Positions 7,929 to 17,254 of a stretch of DNA of 64,000 nt are shown piece after piece. The stretch comes from an uncultured Lachnospiraceae bacterium (GTDB taxonomy: Bacteria > Bacillota > Clostridia > Lachnospirales > Lachnospiraceae): NCBI GenBank assembly GCA_910583895.1, contig CAJTYJ010000009.1:1-64000 (forward strand), given 5' to 3'. A model generated the notes under the pieces. It worked only from the letters and a program-made list of their open reading frames with translations. It was not told the origin of the DNA and searched no databases. The stretch's first letter is position 1; the number at the start of each line of letters is the position of its first letter. Position numbers and translations under genes: made by a program.

Positions 7929-10235
7929 ATGGGAGAGATAAAGATACCAGTAGTTGCTCTGCGTGCGATGACGATTCTGCCGGAGATGATCACTCATTTT
8001 GACGTAAGCCGGTCAAAATCCGTAAAAGCGGTGGAACAGGCACTGAAGGACGAGCAGAGGCTGTTTATTGTGGCACAGAAAGATCCGGAGACGGAGGAGC
8101 CAAAGCAGGAACATCTGTATGAGATCGGAACAGTTGTGGAAATCAAACAGATCGTGAAAATGCCCCACAATATCCTCCGGGTATTGGTGGAGGGGCTGTT
8201 TGGAGCCAGGCTGAAACAACTGAAAGGGGAAGAGTATTTGGAGGGGCTTGTGGTACGTGCAGATCCGCAGGATTTTGGATCCATGCCTTCCAGCGGGAAA
8301 GAAGCCATGCTCCGGAACCTGAAAGAGATCTTCAAAGGCTACTGCGAAAACAGCCGGAAGGTCGGAAAAGATATCACGCGCCAGGTGCTGGAATGCGAAG
8401 AGCTGGAGAAAATGATTGCTCAGGTCATGGTGCACGCCCCTCTTTCCTGGGAGCAGCAGCAGAGTCTTTTGGAGACTCAGACAATGAAGGAGCGCTATGA
8501 GATGCTTTGCATTGTGCTCAACAATGAAGTGGAGATTGAGCGGTTCCGCCGGGGAATCCAGGAAAAAGTAAAGGCCCGTGTGGATAAAAATCAAAAGGAG
8601 TACATTCTTCGGGAGCAGATGAAAGTGATCCGGGAAGAATTAGGAGACGAGGGTCCGGGGGCGGAAGCGGAGCAGTTTCGCAAGGCGGTCAAGGAGCTTT
8701 CAGCGTCCAAGGAAGTAAAAGAACGGATTGAGAAAGAGATTCAAAGATTTTTGAATGCCGGGTCCAACTCGGCGGAGGCATCGGTGATCCGGGGGTATAT
8801 TGAGACGCTTTTGGATCTTCCCTGGGACCACCGGGGGGAGGAACGGCTGGATCTGGATAAAGCCAAGAAGATTTTGGAAAAAGAACACTATGGTCTGGAG
8901 AAAGTGAAGGAACGAATCCTGGAGTTTCTGGCAGTACGTAAAATGCTGAGCGGAGGAGAGAGTCCGATTCTCTGTCTGGTGGGACCGCCGGGAACCGGCA
9001 AGACCTCGGTGGCCCGTTCCATCGCCCATGCGCTGAACCGAAAGTATGTGCGCATCTGCCTGGGCGGTGTCCACGATGAGGCGGAGATCCGGGGACATCG
9101 CAGAACCTATATCGGGGCCATGCCGGGAAGGATTGTGGACGGCATCCGCCATGCGGGGGTGAAGAATCCGCTGATGGTCCTGGATGAGATCGACAAGGTA
9201 AGCAGTGATCACCGGGGAGATACGTTCTCTGCTCTTTTGGAGGTGCTTGACAGCGAGCAGAATATGAAGTTTCGGGATCATTATGTGGAACTGCCGGTGG
9301 ATTTGTCAGAGGTGATGTTCCTCTGTACGGCCAATGACACCCAGACGATTCCCAGGCCGCTTCTGGACCGGATGGAGGTCATAGAGGTCAGCAGTTATAC
9401 TGAGAATGAAAAGATGCACATCGCCAAGGACCACCTGCTGCAAAAGCAGATGAAGCGCCATGGACTGAAAAAGAATCAGCTTCAGATTACGGAAAAGGCC
9501 ATGGGGAAAATCATCCATCAGTACACCCGGGAGGCGGGGGTCCGGAATCTGGAGCGAAAGCTTGCATCCGTCTGCCGCAAGACCGACCGGGAACTTTTGG
9601 AAAGCGGGAAAAAGCGGGTTCGGGTTACCGAGAAAAACCTGGAAAAATATCTGGGAAAGACCATCTATGAGTTTCAGGAGCGCAACGAAAAAGACGAGAT
9701 CGGCATCGTCCGGGGTCTTGCCTGGACCAGCGTGGGCGGAGATACATTGGAGATTGAAGTGAATCTGATGCCCGGCAAGGGCAACTTGGAGCTGACCGGT
9801 CAGATGGGAGACGTGATGCAGGAGTCTGCCAGAGCGGGCATCAGCTATATCCGGTCCATCAGTCCGGAATACGGGCTGGAAAAGGATTATTTTCAGGAAC
9901 ACGATATCCATATTCATATTCCCGAAGGTGCAGTGCCCAAAGACGGTCCTTCGGCCGGCATCACCATGGCCACCGCCATGCTTTCAGCGGTGCTGGAAAA
10001 GCCGGTACGGGCAGATGTGGCCATGACCGGGGAGATCACCCTTCGGGGCAGAGTGCTTCCCATCGGCGGGCTGAAAGAGAAGCTTTTGGCAGCCGGAAGC
10101 GCCGGGATGAAGACGATCATTGTGCCCAAAAAGAACCAAAGAGATGTGGAAGAACTGTCGGAGGAGATCACAGGAGGCCTGGAATTCGTCTATGCGGAGG
10201 CCATGGAGGATGTGATCGCCCATGCATTTGTATAA
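7929..10235 (+). CDS. lon: ATP-dependent protease Lon (LonA)
   Basis: A 768-residue LonA protease with an N-terminal substrate-binding LAN domain, a AAA+ domain with Walker A GPPGTGKT (352-359) and Walker B LMVLDEIDK, and a C-terminal peptidase domain with the Ser-Lys dyad S675 (PKDGPSAG) and K718 (GGLKEKLLA). It degrades misfolded and regulatory proteins. GAGGT lies upstream of the start. engB follows 9 bp after the stop, an arrangement common in Firmicutes. Confidence 0.97.
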   Translation: MGEIKIPVVALRAMTILPEMITHFDVSRSKSVKAVEQALKDEQRLFIVAQKDPETEEPKQEHLYEIGTVVEIKQIVKMPHNILRVLVEGLFGARLKQLKGEEYLEGLVVRADPQDFGSMPSSGKEAMLRNLKEIFKGYCENSRKVGKDITRQVLECEELEKMIAQVMVHAPLSWEQQQSLLETQTMKERYEMLCIVLNNEVEIERFRRGIQEKVKARVDKNQKEYILREQMKVIREELGDEGPGAEAEQFRKAVKELSASKEVKERIEKEIQRFLNAGSNSAEASVIRGYIETLLDLPWDHRGEERLDLDKAKKILEKEHYGLEKVKERILEFLAVRKMLSGGESPILCLVGPPGTGKTSVARSIAHALNRKYVRICLGGVHDEAEIRGHRRTYIGAMPGRIVDGIRHAGVKNPLMVLDEIDKVSSDHRGDTFSALLEVLDSEQNMKFRDHYVELPVDLSEVMFLCTANDTQTIPRPLLDRMEVIEVSSYTENEKMHIAKDHLLQKQMKRHGLKKNQLQITEKAMGKIIHQYTREAGVRNLERKLASVCRKTDRELLESGKKRVRVTEKNLEKYLGKTIYEFQERNEKDEIGIVRGLAWTSVGGDTLEIEVNLMPGKGNLELTGQMGDVMQESARAGISYIRSISPEYGLEKDYFQEHDIHIHIPEGAVPKDGPSAGITMATAMLSAVLEKPVRADVAMTGEITLRGRVLPIGGLKEKLLAAGSAGMKTIIVPKKNQRDVEELSEEITGGLEFVYAEAMEDVIAHAFV

Positions 10236-10244
10236 GAGGTGACT

Positions 10245-10844
10245 ATGGTAATCAGACAGGCAGAGTTGAAGACAGTCTGCGGCATCACCAGCAGGCTGCC
10301 CGAAAACCAGAGTCCGGAGGTGGCTTTTGCAGGAAAGTCCAATGTGGGAAAGTCTTCCCTGATCAACGGGCTTTTGAATCGCAAATCTCTGGCAAGGACT
10401 TCCTCCCAGCCGGGGAAGACACAGACGATCAATTTTTACCGCGTGAATCAAGAGCTGTATCTGGTGGATCTTCCAGGATACGGCTACGCAAAAGTGGCGC
10501 AGGAGATCAAGGCCAAATGGGGCCGGATGGTGGAGAATTATCTCCATGGCTCCAGACAGTTAAAGGCGGTCTTTCTCCTGCTTGACATCCGGCATGCGCC
10601 GTCTTCTAACGATCAGGAGATGTACAGCTGGATCGTCAGCCAGGGCTATGAGCCGGTGATCATTGCGACCAAACTGGATAAGATCAAAAGAAGTCAGGTG
10701 CAAAAACAGATGAAGCTTCTTCGGGAAGGGCTTGCGCTGCCTTCGGGAACGAAGATTTTCCCCTTTTCTTCCGTGACGAAGCAGGGAAGAGAAGAGATCT
10801 GGGAGGTAATCGAGACTTTCACAAAGGGGGAATCCCATGAGTGA
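10245..10844 (+). CDS. engB: Ribosome biogenesis GTP-binding protein EngB (YsxC/YihA)
   Basis: A 199-residue TRAFAC GTPase needed for large ribosomal subunit assembly. The G motifs are visible: G1 GKSNVGKSS, G3 DLPGYGYAK, G4 TKLDK and the TSSQPGKTQ switch I segment. I chose the ATG at 10245 because AAGAGGTGA lies just upstream. A GTG at 10239 in the same frame would overlap that site. It is cotranscribed with lon, and its stop overlaps the start of the next gene by 8 bp. Confidence 0.95.
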   Translation: MVIRQAELKTVCGITSRLPENQSPEVAFAGKSNVGKSSLINGLLNRKSLARTSSQPGKTQTINFYRVNQELYLVDLPGYGYAKVAQEIKAKWGRMVENYLHGSRQLKAVFLLLDIRHAPSSNDQEMYSWIVSQGYEPVIIATKLDKIKRSQVQKQMKLLREGLALPSGTKIFPFSSVTKQGREEIWEVIETFTKGESHE

Positions 10845-11988
10845 GGAATCACCAAAAAAAACGCAAACAACATCGGATGTGATCCGGGCACTGAGAAATC
10901 TTCTGAATATCGGTATTTTTTCAGCAGAAATTCTGCTGATTGTATTTGCGGGGCCTGCCCTGGTGCGTTTTTTTCTGCCGGTACTGGTCGGCTGGCTCAT
11001 CGCCCAGCTGGCCAATCCTCTGGTGCATTTTCTGGAGCGGCATCTTCATATTGTAAGGAAACACAGTTCCTTTGGCATCATCTTCGGTGCGATCTTTTTG
11101 ATCGTGCTGGTGTGTTATTATGCTGTCCTCTGGATTATACGGGAGGCGGGAGAGCTGATCGGGCGGCTTCCGGTCTACTACCAGGCTCTGGTGCAGGGAA
11201 TTGACCGGATTGCAGAGAATCTGCAGGGGATCGCTTCCAGGATGCCGCCGGATACCCGGGAGAAAATCTCGGATTTTACCGATCATTTTACGGAATACCT
11301 GGGGCAGATCATCGGCAGCCTTGGCAGCGGTACGGTGGAGGCGGCAGGAAATATGGCCAGAAATATTCCGTCTTTGCTGGTGTCGTTTCTTTTTGTGCTT
11401 TTGTTTGCCTATTTTTTTATTGCGCAGCGGGAGCGCATTCACCGCATTGCAGGGAAGGTGATTCCGGCACCGATCAGAGAACAGTTAAGACTTGTCTGGA
11501 AAAACATGAAATATGCGGTGGGCGGATATTTCCGCGCACAGTTTAAGATCATGGGAGTTGTATGCGTGATACTGGCAGTGGGACTTCTGCTTATGAGAAT
11601 TGAGTATGCGGTCCTTTTGGCGGCGCTGATTGCGCTGATGGATTTTCTGCCGATGCTGGGAACCGGGACGGCGCTGCTTCCCTGGGCGTTGTTCTGCGCT
11701 TTGAGTGATGCACTTCCCAGGGCGGCAGGTCTTTTGATCCTGTATGCGGTGAGTCAGGTGACCAGGCAGCTGATTCAGCCTAAGATGGTCGGGGACAGCA
11801 TCGGCGTAGATACGCTGACCACGTTGTTTCTTCTGTTTATTGGCTATCGAATCTCAGGGCTTGTGGGAATGATCATCGCAGTGCCTGCCGGGCTGATCAT
11901 CCTGCAGTTCTACGAGGCGGGGGCTTTTGAACACGTCCTTATGAATGTGCGGGAACTGTCGCAGATCATCAAAAAATGGAGGCAATAA
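10837..11988 (+). CDS. AI-2E family transporter
   Basis: A 383-residue polytopic membrane protein of the AI-2E_transport family (TqsA/YdiK/PerM-like), with hydrophobic segments at about residues 23-50, 70-95, 165-190, 235-275, 285-305 and 320-355. Some members export autoinducer-2 or act as Na+/H+ antiporters. The substrate here is unknown. It starts inside the end of engB (8-bp overlap), which points to translational coupling at the end of the lon-engB operon. Confidence 0.88.
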   Translation: MSEESPKKTQTTSDVIRALRNLLNIGIFSAEILLIVFAGPALVRFFLPVLVGWLIAQLANPLVHFLERHLHIVRKHSSFGIIFGAIFLIVLVCYYAVLWIIREAGELIGRLPVYYQALVQGIDRIAENLQGIASRMPPDTREKISDFTDHFTEYLGQIIGSLGSGTVEAAGNMARNIPSLLVSFLFVLLFAYFFIAQRERIHRIAGKVIPAPIREQLRLVWKNMKYAVGGYFRAQFKIMGVVCVILAVGLLLMRIEYAVLLAALIALMDFLPMLGTGTALLPWALFCALSDALPRAAGLLILYAVSQVTRQLIQPKMVGDSIGVDTLTTLFLLFIGYRISGLVGMIIAVPAGLIILQFYEAGAFEHVLMNVRELSQIIKKWRQ

Positions 11989-12001
11989 TACAGACAGAAT
12001 A

Positions 12002-12514
12002 CTAGAGAAGCTGCTGCATCAGATAGGCGTAGATCTCCTGGCTTTTTCCCTTCCAGTGGTTGCACATGGAGGCGGCCTGTTTTTCGGAGGGGACAGAGAG
12101 GGTCAAGTCAATCAGAGTGGAATTTTGTTCCCGGACCTGACAGCGCACCAGATAATCTTCGGCGGTGCCGGGATAATAATCGGCGGTTGTCAGAAAGGAC
12201 TCCCGGATCTCCACATCATTTTTCTTCAGATAGTCCTGGATATCCTGACAGATGGCATCGGAAATCTTGTTTCCAAAATAATGCAGGGTATCTTTCCCTG
12301 CGTCTGTAATATGGTAAAGAGAACTGTTGTGGCTGTTTGATTTGGTCACAAGGCGGGTCTCTTCCATTTCAAACAGTACCTGCTGAAGCGTGAAGTAGTT
12401 GGTGTATTCTTTTTCCAGGATAAATTCCGAGATCTGTGAATTTGTCAGAGGGTGATCCAGAAAAGAGAGCATCTTCAGTATGATCAGTTTGTAAAGTGTA
12501 AGTGTGTCAGACAT
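12002..12514 (-). CDS. DUF4364 family protein
   Basis: A 170-residue protein matching the DUF4364 pattern of Clostridia: an N-terminal winged-helix-like region (LYKLIILKMLSFLDHPLTNSQ, FTLQQVLFEMEETRLV, YHITDAGKDTLHYF) and a C-terminal acidic domain. The winged helix suggests a DNA-binding role, but the function is not established. The ATG at 12514 is used; an in-frame TTG lies two codons upstream. It is the second gene of a minus-strand pair behind the radical SAM gene and converges with the AI-2E gene 13 bp away. Confidence 0.85.
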   Translation of the reverse strand: MSDTLTLYKLIILKMLSFLDHPLTNSQISEFILEKEYTNYFTLQQVLFEMEETRLVTKSNSHNSSLYHITDAGKDTLHYFGNKISDAICQDIQDYLKKNDVEIRESFLTTADYYPGTAEDYLVRCQVREQNSTLIDLTLSVPSEKQAASMCNHWKGKSQEIYAYLMQQLL

Positions 12515-12553
12515 AATCAATATACCTTTCTGATGAGAATCCCGCGGCTGTCC

Positions 12554-13471
12554 TCAAAGTGCTTTTCCCTGCCAGGTGTTCTGAATACGGAACTGCCGGT
12601 GGATGGTGTTGAGGACGTATCTTTTGGACTGGCTCCACAAAGGGGCGATCAGCAGGTCTTTCGGACCGTCCCCGGTGAGCCGGTGAATGACGATATCGGG
12701 GTGCAGATGCTCCACACAGGTGACGACGGTCTGTACATATTCTTCCAGAGTAAAGACCCGAAAAGGCTCCTGCTTGTAGAAGACTGCCAAGTCTGTCCCT
12801 TTTAAGATATGCAGAAGCTGCAGTTTTATGCCTTGGATATCCCGGGCACTGAGATATTGGATGGTCTGAAGCATCCGATCCTTGCTTTCCCCCGGAAGAC
12901 CAAGGATCACGTGGGTGATCACTTCAATCCCGCAGGCACGAAGTCTTGCAAGGGCGTCTTCAAAGACAGAAAGAGGATAGCCTCTTCGAAGGAAGGCGGC
13001 AGTATCTTCATGCATGGTCTGCAGACCAAGTTCCACCCACACCGGTTTGATCCGGTTCAGCCGGTCCAGAAGTTTCAGAACCGGAGGTTCTAAGCAGTCC
13101 GGTCTGGTGGCGACGGACAGGGCGACGACGTCCGGATGGGAGAGTGCTTCCGTGAAGACGGCATCCAGATAGGGCACCGGAGCGTAGGTGTTCGTGTAAG
13201 CCTGAAAATAAGCGATGTAGCGGCTGGCCGTGCGTTTTTTGGAAAGGCGCTCTTTGGCGGCATCCATCTGCCGGCTGATCGAGAGCGAGGGATCGGCCGC
13301 AAATTCGCCGGATCCGCCGGCACTGCAGAAGATACAGCCGCCGTATCCGATTGTCCCGTCCCGGTTGGGACAGCTCATGCCGGCATTCAGGGTGAGCCGG
13401 TATACTTTTTCGCCGAAGCGCTTTTTTAATTCGTAATCCAGAGAATGATAAGGTTTTTCGTTCCATCGCAT
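12554..13471 (-). CDS. TIGR01212-type radical SAM protein (YhcC/YtqA-like)
   Basis: A protein of about 305 residues with the radical SAM cluster motif in CPNRDGTIGYGGCIFC, where three Cys ligate the 4Fe-4S cluster, followed by GGSGEFA. GLQTMHEDTAAFLRRGYP, ITHVILGLPGES and GIKLQLLHILKGTDLA are the typical later motifs of the YhcC/TIGR01212 group. The reaction is unknown. Two tandem ATGs exist (13474 and 13471); GAAGG is better spaced for the second. It is transcribed with DUF4364 and divergently from rho. Confidence 0.88.
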   Translation of the reverse strand: MRWNEKPYHSLDYELKKRFGEKVYRLTLNAGMSCPNRDGTIGYGGCIFCSAGGSGEFAADPSLSISRQMDAAKERLSKKRTASRYIAYFQAYTNTYAPVPYLDAVFTEALSHPDVVALSVATRPDCLEPPVLKLLDRLNRIKPVWVELGLQTMHEDTAAFLRRGYPLSVFEDALARLRACGIEVITHVILGLPGESKDRMLQTIQYLSARDIQGIKLQLLHILKGTDLAVFYKQEPFRVFTLEEYVQTVVTCVEHLHPDIVIHRLTGDGPKDLLIAPLWSQSKRYVLNTIHRQFRIQNTWQGKAL

Positions 13472-13480
13472 CATACCTTC

Positions 13481-13509
13481 AATCTATCACAGGAATTTAC
13501 AAAAATCAA
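13481..13509 (-). promoter_or_regulatory. Promoter of the radical SAM-DUF4364 pair
   Basis: On the minus strand TTGATT (13504-13509) and TAGATT (13481-13486) are 17 bp apart. The -10 ends about 10 bp from the start, so the leader would be very short. Confidence 0.45.
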
Positions 13510-13529
13510 TATTTTAGGAAAAATTCCCC

Positions 13530-13558
13530 TTTTCAATTCCAGGTAAAGGGAGTATACT
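13530..13558 (+). promoter_or_regulatory. Possible rho promoter
   Basis: TTTTCA (13530-13535), a 17-bp spacer and TATACT (13553-13558) lie about 95 bp upstream of the rho start. The -35 match is only 4 of 6. Confidence 0.45.
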
Positions 13559-13654
13559 GTATCCATAGTTCGAAAAACGCTCTGCCGGGTCTGGCAGGCT
13601 CTTCCCCAGTGTATAAGAGCAAGGAATGAACAGTTAAAACAACAGGAGGATTGT

Positions 13655-14995
13655 ATGGATAATAACATGAGAGAGAAGTATGAGTCTTTGTCTCTGTCCG
13701 TATTGCGTGACGTGGCAAAGAATCGAGGGATTAAAGGGACCTCTGGCATGCGGAAAGATGCTGTGATCGAGGCGATGCTGGCAGAGGATGAGAAGAATGC
13801 CGCGGCAGAGATGGTGAAGTCCCAGGCGGCGGAGAACGGCAGAACGGTGTCGGATATGGAGCAGCTGGACAGCGGACAGACCATACAGGGAATTCTGGAA
13901 GTTATGTCCGATGGTTTTGGATTTATCCGAAGTGACAATTATCTGCCGGGAGAAAATGATGTCTATGTATCCCCGTCTCAGATCCGCCGCTTCGGCCTGA
14001 AGACCGGAGATATTGTGGCAGGAAATACAAAAGTCAAGACGGAGAAAGAGAAGTTCAGTGCGCTTTTGTATGTGAAGAAGGTCAATGGCCTGCATCCGGA
14101 GATCAATGCCAAACGGCCGAATTTTGAGGATCTGACCCCCATCTTCCCCAACGAGCGGATCCGGATGGAGCGCACAGGCGGCAGCCTTGCCATGCGCATC
14201 GTGGACGAGATTGCTCCCATCGGAAAAGGACAGAGGGGAATGATTGTCTCCCCTCCGAAGGCAGGAAAGACGACCCTTTTAAAAGATGTGGCCAAATCCA
14301 TCACAAAGAACAATCCGGAGATGTATCTGATCATCCTGCTGATTGATGAGCGCCCGGAGGAGGTTACGGACGTCAAGGAGGCCATTGAGGGACGGAATGT
14401 AGAGGTGGTCTACTCCACATTTGATGAGCTGGCAGAACGCCATAAAAGAGTGTCGGAGATGGTGATTGAGCGGGCCAAGCGCCTGGTGGAGAGCGGAAAA
14501 GATGTGGCGATTCTTCTGGACAGCATCACCCGCCTTGCAAGGGCCTACAACCTGATTGTGCCGCCCAGCGGGCGTACTCTTTCAGGAGGTCTGGATCCGG
14601 CGGCTCTGCACATGCCCAAGCGGTTCTTCGGTGCTGCCAGAAACATGCGGGAGGGCGGAAGTCTCACGATCCTGGCCACAGCGCTTGTGGATACGGGAAG
14701 CAAGATGGATGACGTGGTCTATGAGGAGTTTAAAAGTACCGGCAATATGGAGCTGGTTCTTGACCGGAAAGTGGCGGAGAAGCGGGTGTTTCCGGCTATC
14801 GACATTCCCAAGTCCAGTACCAGAAGAGAAGATCTGCTTCTGAATCCGGAGGAGCAGCAGGCTATGGACAATATCCGCAAGGCCTTAAACGGCATGAAGG
14901 CAGACGATGCGGTGGAGACGATTCTGAATCTGTTTGCCAGGACCAGAACCAACGAAGAGTTTGTGCAGAATGCGAAAAAGACCAGATTTTTTTAA
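13655..14995 (+). CDS. rho: Transcription termination factor Rho
   Basis: A 446-residue hexameric RNA helicase that ends transcription at unstructured C-rich sites. It shows a Rho_N-type SAP domain (about 8-45), the cold-shock-like RNA-binding domain (GILEVMSDGFGFIRS, about 79-93), the P-loop SPPKAGKTT (199-207), the LIDERPEEVTD segment and the Q/R loops near the C-terminus. AGGAGG precedes the start. The length is typical for Firmicutes without the long N-terminal insert. rpmE follows with its own promoter. Confidence 0.97.
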   Translation: MDNNMREKYESLSLSVLRDVAKNRGIKGTSGMRKDAVIEAMLAEDEKNAAAEMVKSQAAENGRTVSDMEQLDSGQTIQGILEVMSDGFGFIRSDNYLPGENDVYVSPSQIRRFGLKTGDIVAGNTKVKTEKEKFSALLYVKKVNGLHPEINAKRPNFEDLTPIFPNERIRMERTGGSLAMRIVDEIAPIGKGQRGMIVSPPKAGKTTLLKDVAKSITKNNPEMYLIILLIDERPEEVTDVKEAIEGRNVEVVYSTFDELAERHKRVSEMVIERAKRLVESGKDVAILLDSITRLARAYNLIVPPSGRTLSGGLDPAALHMPKRFFGAARNMREGGSLTILATALVDTGSKMDDVVYEEFKSTGNMELVLDRKVAEKRVFPAIDIPKSSTRREDLLLNPEEQQAMDNIRKALNGMKADDAVETILNLFARTRTNEEFVQNAKKTRFF

Positions 14996-15001
14996 AATAA
15001 C

Positions 15002-15030
15002 TTGCATCAGCCATTTTCCTGTGCTATAAT
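15002..15030 (+). promoter_or_regulatory. Promoter of rpmE
   Basis: TTGCAT (15002-15007), a 17-bp spacer and a perfect TATAAT (15025-15030). Transcription would start about 130 bases before the rpmE start, leaving a leader that could hold an L31 autoregulatory site. Confidence 0.7.
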
Positions 15031-15168
15031 CATCGAGATAGTGTAATAGAAGAACCACAGGGACTTGTGGAGATAGCCCGGGATAGCTTGCCGTGGATCC
15101 ATCGGAGCGGCATTGGCCGGGAATTGGCATGGACCAGAAGTTCACGAATGAATGAAAGAGGTGAAAAC

Positions 15169-15372
15169 ATGAGAGAAGGAATCCATCCGAATTATTATCA
15201 GGCAACGGTAACCTGCAACTGCGGCAATACGTTTGTGACAGGTTCCACCAAGAAAGACATCCACGTGGAGATTTGCTCCAAGTGCCACTCTTTCTACACA
15301 GGGCAGCAGAAGGTTGCAGCAGCCCGGGGACGTATTGATAAGTTCAATCGTAAATATGGTATCAGCAAATAA
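15169..15372 (+). CDS. rpmE: 50S ribosomal protein L31, zinc-binding type
   Basis: A 67-residue L31 with the zinc ligands C16, C18, C36 and C39 (CNC and CSKC), so it is the C+ type that also stores zinc. The start at 15169 follows AGAGGTG. The frame open upstream to 15067 has no support. It lies between rho and the DUF1385-prmC-prfA genes, the usual Firmicutes order, and has its own promoter and terminator. Confidence 0.96.
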   Translation: MREGIHPNYYQATVTCNCGNTFVTGSTKKDIHVEICSKCHSFYTGQQKVAAARGRIDKFNRKYGISK

Positions 15373-15387
15373 GCTAGAGGAAAGACA

Positions 15388-15420
15388 GGTTGGGGTTATG
15401 AATAATCTCAACCTATTTTT
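15388..15420 (+). terminator. Terminator after rpmE
   Basis: A 12-bp stem (15388-15399 with 15402-15413, some G-T pairs, inner pairs open to form the loop), followed by ATTTTT. It ends rpmE before the TTG-started DUF1385 gene. Confidence 0.75.
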
Positions 15421-15452
15421 ACTTCAAAGAGAGAATAAAAGGAAGTGACAGA

Positions 15453-16418
15453 TTGAAACCATCAGGAATTGGCGGACAGGCGGTGCTTGAGGGCATCATG
15501 ATGAAAAATAAAAGCCAGTACTCTGTGGCGGTGAGAAAGCCTGACGGAGAGATTGAGGTTCAGGTAAAAGAACATGAGGGCATCGGCGGCGGACATGTAT
15601 GGGCAAAACTGCCCCTGATCCGCGGCGTGGTGAATTTTGTGGATTCCCTGATGCTGGGTATGGAGACCCTGACCTTCTCGGCAGGATTTTACGAAGAGGA
15701 AGAAGAACAGGAGCCGGGCGGATTGGAGAAGTTCCTTTTGAAGCTGTTCGGGGAGAAGGCGGAGAAAGTGGTCATGGGGTGTACCGTGGCCTTTTCCATC
15801 GTGATGGCAGTGGCGATCTTTATGATCCTGCCCTATGTGATCTCCGGTTTTTTCCGGGAGTATATTGTGAGCAATACCCTTCTGGCCATCGTGGAGGGCG
15901 GCATTCGGCTTGGGCTTTTTGTGCTCTATGTGGTGCTGATTTCCTCCATGAAAGACATCAGAAGGGTCTATATGTATCATGGAGCGGAGCACAAATGCAT
16001 CAACTGCATCGAGCGGGGAAGAGATCTGAATGTAAAGAATGTGCGCAAAAGTTCCCGCTATCACGCAAGATGCGGCACCAGCTTTCTGTTCATTGTCATG
16101 ATCATCAGCATTGTGTTTTTTATCTTTATCAGGGTGGAGTCGCCGGTCCTTCGGGTCTTGTTCCGGATTCTTCTGATCCCGGTGATCGCCGGGGTGTCCT
16201 ATGAGTTTATCCGTCTTGCCGGAAGGAGTGAGAATCCTCTGGTAAAGCTTTTGAGCCTTCCGGGAAAAGGGATGCAGATGCTGACGACGAAGGAGCCGGA
16301 GGATGATATGATCGAAGTGGCGATTGCGGCGGTGGAAGCGGTTTTTGACTGGAAGACATTTCTGGGATATCATCCTTATGAAGACGACGACGAGCCGGAG
16401 GCAGAGGAGCCGGTATGA
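15453..16418 (+). CDS. DUF1385 family membrane protein (YqhQ-like)
   Basis: A 321-residue protein beginning with the DUF1385 signature (GIGGQAVLEGIMMKN). It has about four membrane segments (near residues 112-135, 145-170, 205-225 and 228-250) and the conserved YMYHGAEHKCINCIE motif between them. The function of YqhQ-like proteins is not established. The start is a TTG at 15453 with AAGGAAGTGA upstream. It overlaps prmC by 4 bp (ATGA), indicating coupled translation. Confidence 0.92.
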   Translation: MKPSGIGGQAVLEGIMMKNKSQYSVAVRKPDGEIEVQVKEHEGIGGGHVWAKLPLIRGVVNFVDSLMLGMETLTFSAGFYEEEEEQEPGGLEKFLLKLFGEKAEKVVMGCTVAFSIVMAVAIFMILPYVISGFFREYIVSNTLLAIVEGGIRLGLFVLYVVLISSMKDIRRVYMYHGAEHKCINCIERGRDLNVKNVRKSSRYHARCGTSFLFIVMIISIVFFIFIRVESPVLRVLFRILLIPVIAGVSYEFIRLAGRSENPLVKLLSLPGKGMQMLTTKEPEDDMIEVAIAAVEAVFDWKTFLGYHPYEDDDEPEAEEPV

Positions 16419-17242
16419 CGCTTCAGGAACTGTTTCTGGAAGGAAAAGAAACACTTTATGAAGCCCAGATCCAGGAATGGGAGCTGGACGCCTGGTATCT
16501 TCTGGAATATGTGACCGGTATGACAAGAAGCCGGTATTTTCTAGATCCCCATGTCCTGGTTGGGCAGAAGGACCGGGAAGATTATCAGAAGCTTCTGAAG
16601 AAACGGGCCGCCCATGTGCCTTTGCAGTATCTGACCGGCGTGCAGGAGTTTATGGGCTGTTCTTTTCTGGTCAGCGAGCAGGTGCTGATCCCAAGGCAGG
16701 ACACGGAGATCCTGGTGGAGGAGGCGGCAGCCCGTCTGTGTCCGGGCATGGAGATTCTGGATCTGTGTACAGGTTCCGGATGCATCCTCTTAAGTCTTTT
16801 GAAGCTGGTGAAAGGCGTCAAAGGGACCGGGACCGATCTTTCTTCTGGCGCGCTTTGTGTGGCGGCAAAGAACAAGGAGCGTCTGGGCGTACAGGCAGAG
16901 TTTTTGCAGAGCGACTTGTTTGAACAAGTAAAAGGCAGATATGACTGCATTCTGTCAAACCCGCCCTATATTCCTTCAGGGACCATTGACAGCCTGATGG
17001 AGGAGGTGCGGGATCATGAGCCGCGGATGGCGCTGGACGGCAGAGAAGACGGACTGTATTACTACAGAGAGATTATCAGCAAGAGCCCCGGGTATCTGAA
17101 GCCTGAGGGCATGCTGTTTTTGGAAATTGGATATGATCAGGCGGAGGCGGTCACAAAGATGATGGAACCGGACTTTAAAGATGTCAGGGTGAAAAAAGAT
17201 CTGGCGGGTCTGGACCGGGTTGTGTACGGATGCCTGAAATAA
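16415..17242 (+). CDS. prmC: Peptide chain release factor N5-glutamine methyltransferase
   Basis: A 275-residue SAM-dependent methyltransferase with an N-terminal helical recognition domain, the SAM-binding DLCTGSGCI motif (about 116-124) and the catalytic NPPY motif (182-185). It methylates the Gln of the GGQ motif in release factors. The RF1 gene follows 12 bp downstream, giving enzyme and substrate in one operon. Confidence 0.96.
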   Translation: MTLQELFLEGKETLYEAQIQEWELDAWYLLEYVTGMTRSRYFLDPHVLVGQKDREDYQKLLKKRAAHVPLQYLTGVQEFMGCSFLVSEQVLIPRQDTEILVEEAAARLCPGMEILDLCTGSGCILLSLLKLVKGVKGTGTDLSSGALCVAAKNKERLGVQAEFLQSDLFEQVKGRYDCILSNPPYIPSGTIDSLMEEVRDHEPRMALDGREDGLYYYREIISKSPGYLKPEGMLFLEIGYDQAEAVTKMMEPDFKDVRVKKDLAGLDRVVYGCLK

Positions 17243-17254
17243 TGGAGGAATGAG

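Noticed and set aside
15462..16526. A 354-codon minus-strand frame opposite DUF1385 and prmC
   Set aside because: It crosses two well-supported genes with clear ribosome binding sites and has no motif.
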